Origin: Aureococcus anophagefferens
Lineage: Eukaryota > Sar > Pelagophyceae > Pelagomonadales > Pelagomonadaceae
Assembly: GCF_000186865.1 (NCBI RefSeq)
Contig: NW_008705564.1
Coordinates: 508,413 to 572,412 of the forward strand
DNA: 64,000 nt
Direction: 5' to 3'
Program-made: the position numbers and the translations under genes
Shown here: positions 59,548 to 64,000 of the stretch, piece by piece
Layout: every line of letters starts with the position of its first letter
Position numbering within the stretch: the first letter of the stretch is position 1
The notes under the pieces: generated by a model
Databases searched by the model: none
Told to the model about the DNA's origin: nothing
What the model saw: the letters and a program-made list of their open reading frames with translations, nothing else

Positions 59548-62500
59548 ATGAGCGAGGAGGTAACGCCGTACGTTGGGCCGTCTGATGACGACGTGTCGTA
59601 CGTGGATCCATCGGCGGCGGTGGCGCCGTACACCGAACCGGAGGCACCGACCGATGCGACCTACGACGGCGCGGCGCAAGACGCGGCGCAGGACGCGGCC
59701 TATGCGACGGGCGACGCGGCCTATGCGACGGACGACGCGGCCTACGCGGCCGACGGCGCGGCGCAGGCGACGGACGACGCGACCTACACGACGGACGGCG
59801 CCGCGGAGCCCTCGGAGGCGGCGCCGGCCGCGGGGCAGCCCGAGCGGCCCGCGCCGGCCGCGACGTCGGAGCGGACGAGCGCTTTGAAGGCGAAACTCAA
59901 AGACCACATGAAGAACTCGACGATCATGGCGACGGCCGGCGCGGCGACCTTCGCGCGATCGGGGGGAACCGCGCGCGCTCGTAGGTCCAGGCGTTGCTGC
60001 ACCCGCCGAAGCGGCACGCGCCGTCGCCGAGCGAGCCGCTCGCGCCCGTCGACGCGGACCTCTGGGTCATCGACGAGGCGGGCGTCCACACGAGCGAGTC
60101 GAGCCTGCCCGCGCGGATCCTGAACGCGTGCCCCAAGTGGAAGTTCCGGCGCCAGGACATCGTCCTCGAGGACCTCGAGGGCATGCCGCCCCACGCCGCG
60201 TGCCTCGTGCTCCGCAAGCTCGCGGAGGAGGCGCTGCGGTCCGAGGTCATCGCGCAGAGCGCGGGCCGCGAGTGCGCCGCGACGCTCCGGGGCCGGCTGA
60301 GCGCCGAGGCCCGGTCCGCGAGCTTCCGCGACCTCGACGAGACCTACGTCAAGCCGGACCGGGCCGCCGCGGACGCGAAGCGGCGCGCGCGGCTCTTCGA
60401 GGGCGGCCGCAACAGCGCCTTCGGGTCCACGGAGTCGCTCGAGCGCCTCGGCGTCGGCGTCAAGCTCTTCTTCGAGGCGCTGCGCGTGTCCTCGGCGGTG
60501 CTGCTGGTCATGGGCGTCTGCTACGTGCCCGTCATGGTCCTCAACGGCGCGGGCAACGGCGGCTACGCGCTGTCGTCGTCGGCGATCGCGGCCGCGGCGG
60601 ATTTCGGGATGATCCGCCTCTCGCTCGCGAACCAGGGCCTGGACCCCGACGCGTTCCTCCAGGGCGGCTGCGCGTGCCCGGAGAGCGGGCCCTACGCGGC
60701 GCTCATCGACCAGGGCGTCGACATCAAGTGCGAGGCCGGCGGCCACGACTGCCGCTGCAACGAGCGGAGGGGGCTGACGTCGTCGACGATCTGCAAGGAC
60801 TGGCGCGACCTCGACGTCTACGGCCAGGACATGAAAGACAAGACGATGACGACGTGGATCTCGTGCTTCTGCTTCCTCGCCGCGTGCGCCGTCGTCGCGG
60901 GCGCGATCGCGTTCGCGCTGCGCCTCAACCGGTTGGTGTCCGCGCACCGCAAGGCCAACGCGGAGCCGAGCGACTACACGGTCATGGTCCGGGGCCTGCC
61001 CGAGGACGCGACCATCGCGGAGATCCGGGACCACTTCTCCGCGCTCTACGACTTGTCGAAGCCCATGGACGCGCGCGCGCCGACGGCGGGCGTCGACGAG
61101 CGCGGCGTCGCGCTCGCCGTCGCCGGCGCCGGCTTCGTGCTCGTCGGCGTCGCCGCGGTGTTCGCGGCGCCGGCGGAGCCCGCCGCCGTCGCGGCGCCCG
61201 TCCTGGCGGCCGCGGCCGGCTTCGCGTACGCGAGGAAGAAGCGCGTCGGCCGGCCGACGCGGCGGCCGTCGCCGACGCAGGCCTGGCAGGCCGAGCGCCT
61301 CGCCGTGCTCCGCCAGCGCAAGGGCCGCGCGAAGGCGTCGCCCTACCGGGTCGCGCCCGACGCGACACCGCCGCCGATCACCGTCGAGGCGCTCGACGCG
61401 GAGTCGGACGTGCTCTGCGCGGACTTCCCGTCGGCCGTGCTGCCCGTGAGCGACGTGTCCCACGTCGCGGGCAACGAGCAGTTTTTGGGGTCCTGGGTCG
61501 CCGACGTCCAGCTGTCGCACCCCTTCGGCGCGCTCATCCGCGGCGCGCGCGCGAAGATCAAGACCGTCAACAAAGAGGCGGCGCTCCGCGCGCGGGTCCA
61601 AAAACTGAAGGCCAAGGGCGGGTCCCTCGCCAAGGTCGGCGCGGCGATGAAGAAGTTCGACGTGTTGGTCGCCAAGCAGGCCCAGTACTTCGACAAGCTC
61701 GTCGCGAAACACGACCCCCGGACGACCATGGCCCGGTGCGGCGTCGCGTTCGTGACCTTCGAGCACGAGGAGTCGGCGTTCCGCTGCCTCGACGACTACC
61801 GCGCCTCCAAAAAATTCTGGACGCGCTCCTTCCAGCCCGCGGCGCTCCGGTTCCGCGGCGCGAAGGCGCTCCGCGTCGGCAAGGCGCCCGCGCCGTCGAA
61901 CATCATCTGGGAGAACCTCGAGCACTCCGCGGCGGAGACCTTCGTGCGGCGGCGCGTCTCGGACGTGCTGACGATCCTCATCCTCATCCTGAGCGCCGCG
62001 GCGTGCAACTTCGCGAGCCGGAGGTCCGCGCGCGCCGCGCGCGCGACGCCCGACAAGCTCAAGTGCGACAACCTGCCCGCGGCGTTCACGGGCAGCTACC
62101 AGAACCTGACGAACGAGCTCGTCCACTTCGGCGACGGCGCCTGCCCCGCAGGCTACGAGCACTTCGAGTACGCGGGCCTGGACTACGCGGACCTGCCGGT
62201 CCTCGCCATGGGCCTCGGCCTGCCGCCGATGAACCGGACGGACGCGGGCCTCGAGGTCGACGAGACGCTCGCGGCGGACCTCCAGTGCGACCACGACGGC
62301 GGCCGCTTCTCGAAGTCGTGCACCGTGTCCGCGCGGTCCGAGATCTACGGCCTGCTCCGCGTCGACGCGGGCGACGGGAACGCCTACGCGTCGACGGACC
62401 TGAGCGACCGCTGCGTCGAGGACAGATGCCGCGTCTGCGACGGCGCCTGCGCGCCCAAGGACACGGATGACGACCCGTCGCTCAAGTGCTACTCGCTCGC

Positions 62501-64000
62501 GTGCTACGGGCGGCCCGACCAGGACGTGACGTCGGGCTGGCTGACGACGCAGGCGTGCTTCGAGTACCACCCGGCGCTGCTGACGGCCTGCTACTGCTCC
62601 TACAACCTGGGCCTGAAGAAGACCTGGTACATCCTGACGGGCCGCAAGGACATGGGCGGCTTCGACGTCTGCGAGGACGCGGTCAAGGCCTCCTTCGTCG
62701 CGTTACTCGCGCAGCTCGTCGTCGCCGTCTTGGTCATCGTCGTCAACGAGGCGACGCGCGTCGCCATCTACGCGCTCGTCGACGTCGAGCACCACGTGTC
62801 CCACACGAAGCGGCTCTCGTCGCTGGTGTTGAAGCTCACGAGCTCCATGTTCGTGAACACGGCGCTCATCGCGCTCGCCGTGAACGCGTACCTCGACCCC
62901 GACGACGCGCGGAAAGAGGTCCGGGAGACGTCCGAGGGCTCGAAGCTCTTCAGCGGCAACCACGCGAACATGGGCAAGAAGTGGTACGGGTCCGTGGGCG
63001 CCGCGCTCGGCGTGACGATGATCATGAACGTCTTCGTGCCCCAGATCTCCTTCGTGCAGAAGGTCGTCGTCGCGGAGCTGAAGCGCGTCCTGTTGAGGAG
63101 CGGCGCGACGACGCAGCAGGCGCTCGACGCGCTCTACCGGCCGCCGCGCTGGGAGGTCGAGCGGTCCTACGCCATCGTGCTGAACACGATGCTCGTGTCC
63201 CTCTTCTACGCCGCGGGCATGCCCCTGCTCATCCCCATGGCGGCCGTCGCGCTGTTCCTCTCCTACGGCGTGAATCGCGCGTTGCTCCTCAAATGCGTCG
63301 ACCAGCCGCCGAACTTCGACGAGACCCTGGGCATCAAGTTCGCCAAGTATTTCCTCGCCATGGCGCTCGTCCACGTCGCCATGGCGGCCTACATCCTGTC
63401 GGAGGAGGAGCTCCTCCACAGCGGCAGCTTCGCGTCGGGCGAGAAGATCGCGCAGCACGGGAGCCGGCCGGACTGGCAGATCTTCGCGATCCGCCGCATG
63501 TCGCGGCACAACGTCGTGCTCTTCGTCATTTTATTCGCCGTCTTCTTCGGGCTCGCGCTCGTCTACGCGGTCGTCGGCCGGCCCGCGGTGCTCCTCTTCT
63601 ACGACGCGTGCGCGCTCTGCAACGTCGAGGTCCGCCGGGCCTCGCTGGACCACGTCTACCGCCACACGGGCTTCACGGCGCCCTGGCGGTCCGTCGTCTT
63701 CCACCCGAAGCTGCGCAAGGGCGCGAAGAAGGAGGTCGTGCTCGCGAACTTTAGTACGATCTACCGCCGGTGGCGCGCCGCGGGCGCCACTCCCAACGGC
63801 GCGCGGCACCGCAAGGGCGACGTCCAGCGCTCCTGGGAGGTCATGGCCGAGACGCACCTCGTCGACTACAACATCGTCAACAACCCGGAGTACGCCGACA
63901 TTTTGGCCGTGCTCGACGAGAACGGCTACAAGGCCGTCGACGCCGAGGAGCGGCTCACGCGGCCCGACCGCGGCACGTCGCCGACGAAGGCGTCGAGCCG
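59548..64000 (+). CDS. OSCA/TMEM63 (CSC1)-like membrane protein, 3' end beyond the window
   Basis: The start at 59548 (MSEEVTPYVGPSDDDVSYV) opens a disordered tail with DAAYATG/DAAYATD repeats. The frame must shift near 59953-59984: a 32-bp GC-AG segment would join AATF to VQALLHPPKRHAP. After that the frame is open to the window end (about 1,340 residues). The first helices (VSSAVLLVMGVCYVPVMVL, then TTWISCFCFLAACAVVAGAIAFAL) frame a Cys-rich loop. An RRM-like cytosolic domain (YTVMVRGLPEDATIAEIRDHF ... VAFVTFEHEESAFRCL) ends with APAPSNIIWENLEHSAAETFVRRR, the CSC1/OSCA hallmark. At least six more helices follow. Probable mechanosensitive cation channel or scramblase relative. Confidence 0.6.

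Noticed and set aside
1..64000. tRNA, rRNA or spliceosomal RNA genes
   Set aside because: I saw no cloverleaf with a GGTTCRA-type box or other RNA hallmark while reading; a covariance-model search would be decisive.

Overview
This 64 kb window is nuclear DNA from a GC-rich, gene-dense eukaryotic alga. It is most probably a pelagophyte or related stramenopile such as Aureococcus. That name is an inference. It rests on the very high GC, intergenic gaps often under 200 bp, organelle-targeted leaders, a haem/chlorophyll-pathway enzyme (coproporphyrinogen oxidase), YHYH, BspA/DUF285 and LamG surface proteins, and above all families of intron-making transposable elements (introners), which are published for Aureococcus and Micromonas.

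Layout. 1-12.5 kb: a membrane-protein fragment, a YHYH protein, an arylsulfotransferase-like propeller protein, a TPR-JmjC protein, a plastid-type hypothetical protein, a GlpT/SLC37-like carrier, a paraoxonase-like protein, an M3 peptidase and a lower-GC orphan gene. 12.5-27.3 kb: a PPR-like protein, a two-exon sulfotransferase, coproporphyrinogen oxidase, a basic hypothetical protein, a full-size ABCG transporter, a membrane-anchored cathepsin, an acidic/basic hypothetical protein and a Gln-rich ENTH-type endocytic adaptor. 27.3-41.2 kb: one giant minus-strand gene reconstructed here (15 exons, 4,099 residues). It has a signal peptide, FG-GAP/VCBS repeats, three LamG domains, a BspA/DUF285 domain, more FG-GAP repeats, a REJ/PKD-like region and a multi-pass C-terminus. 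41.5-56 kb: a GGCT-like protein, histidyl-tRNA synthetase, a hypothetical protein, a RAD51C-like protein, two coiled-coil proteins, an EF-hand protein, NDP kinase, a two-pore K+ channel with EF-hands, an NAD(P)-binding protein and calnexin. 56.0-58.4 kb: an AT-richer accessory island between two identical 28-bp perfect palindromes, holding a broken BspA/FG-GAP gene, inverted-repeat elements and a secreted Cys-rich/acidic-repeat gene. 58.4-64 kb: a short-chain dehydrogenase and an OSCA/TMEM63-like membrane protein cut by the window edge.

The main discovery-type signal is the intron population. At least thirteen introns are, or descend from, mobile elements of three sequence families (A about 200 bp, B about 205-211 bp, C 56-86 bp). 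The clear copies have 8-bp target-site duplications (TSDs). The 5' splice site is the first two bases of the TSD and the 3' AG is the last two bases of the element. Seven of the nine clear family A and C introns use a GC rather than a GT donor. All exon phases agree with these junctions. A second recurring theme is short tandem duplication of gene 3' ends, including the stop codon, between genes.
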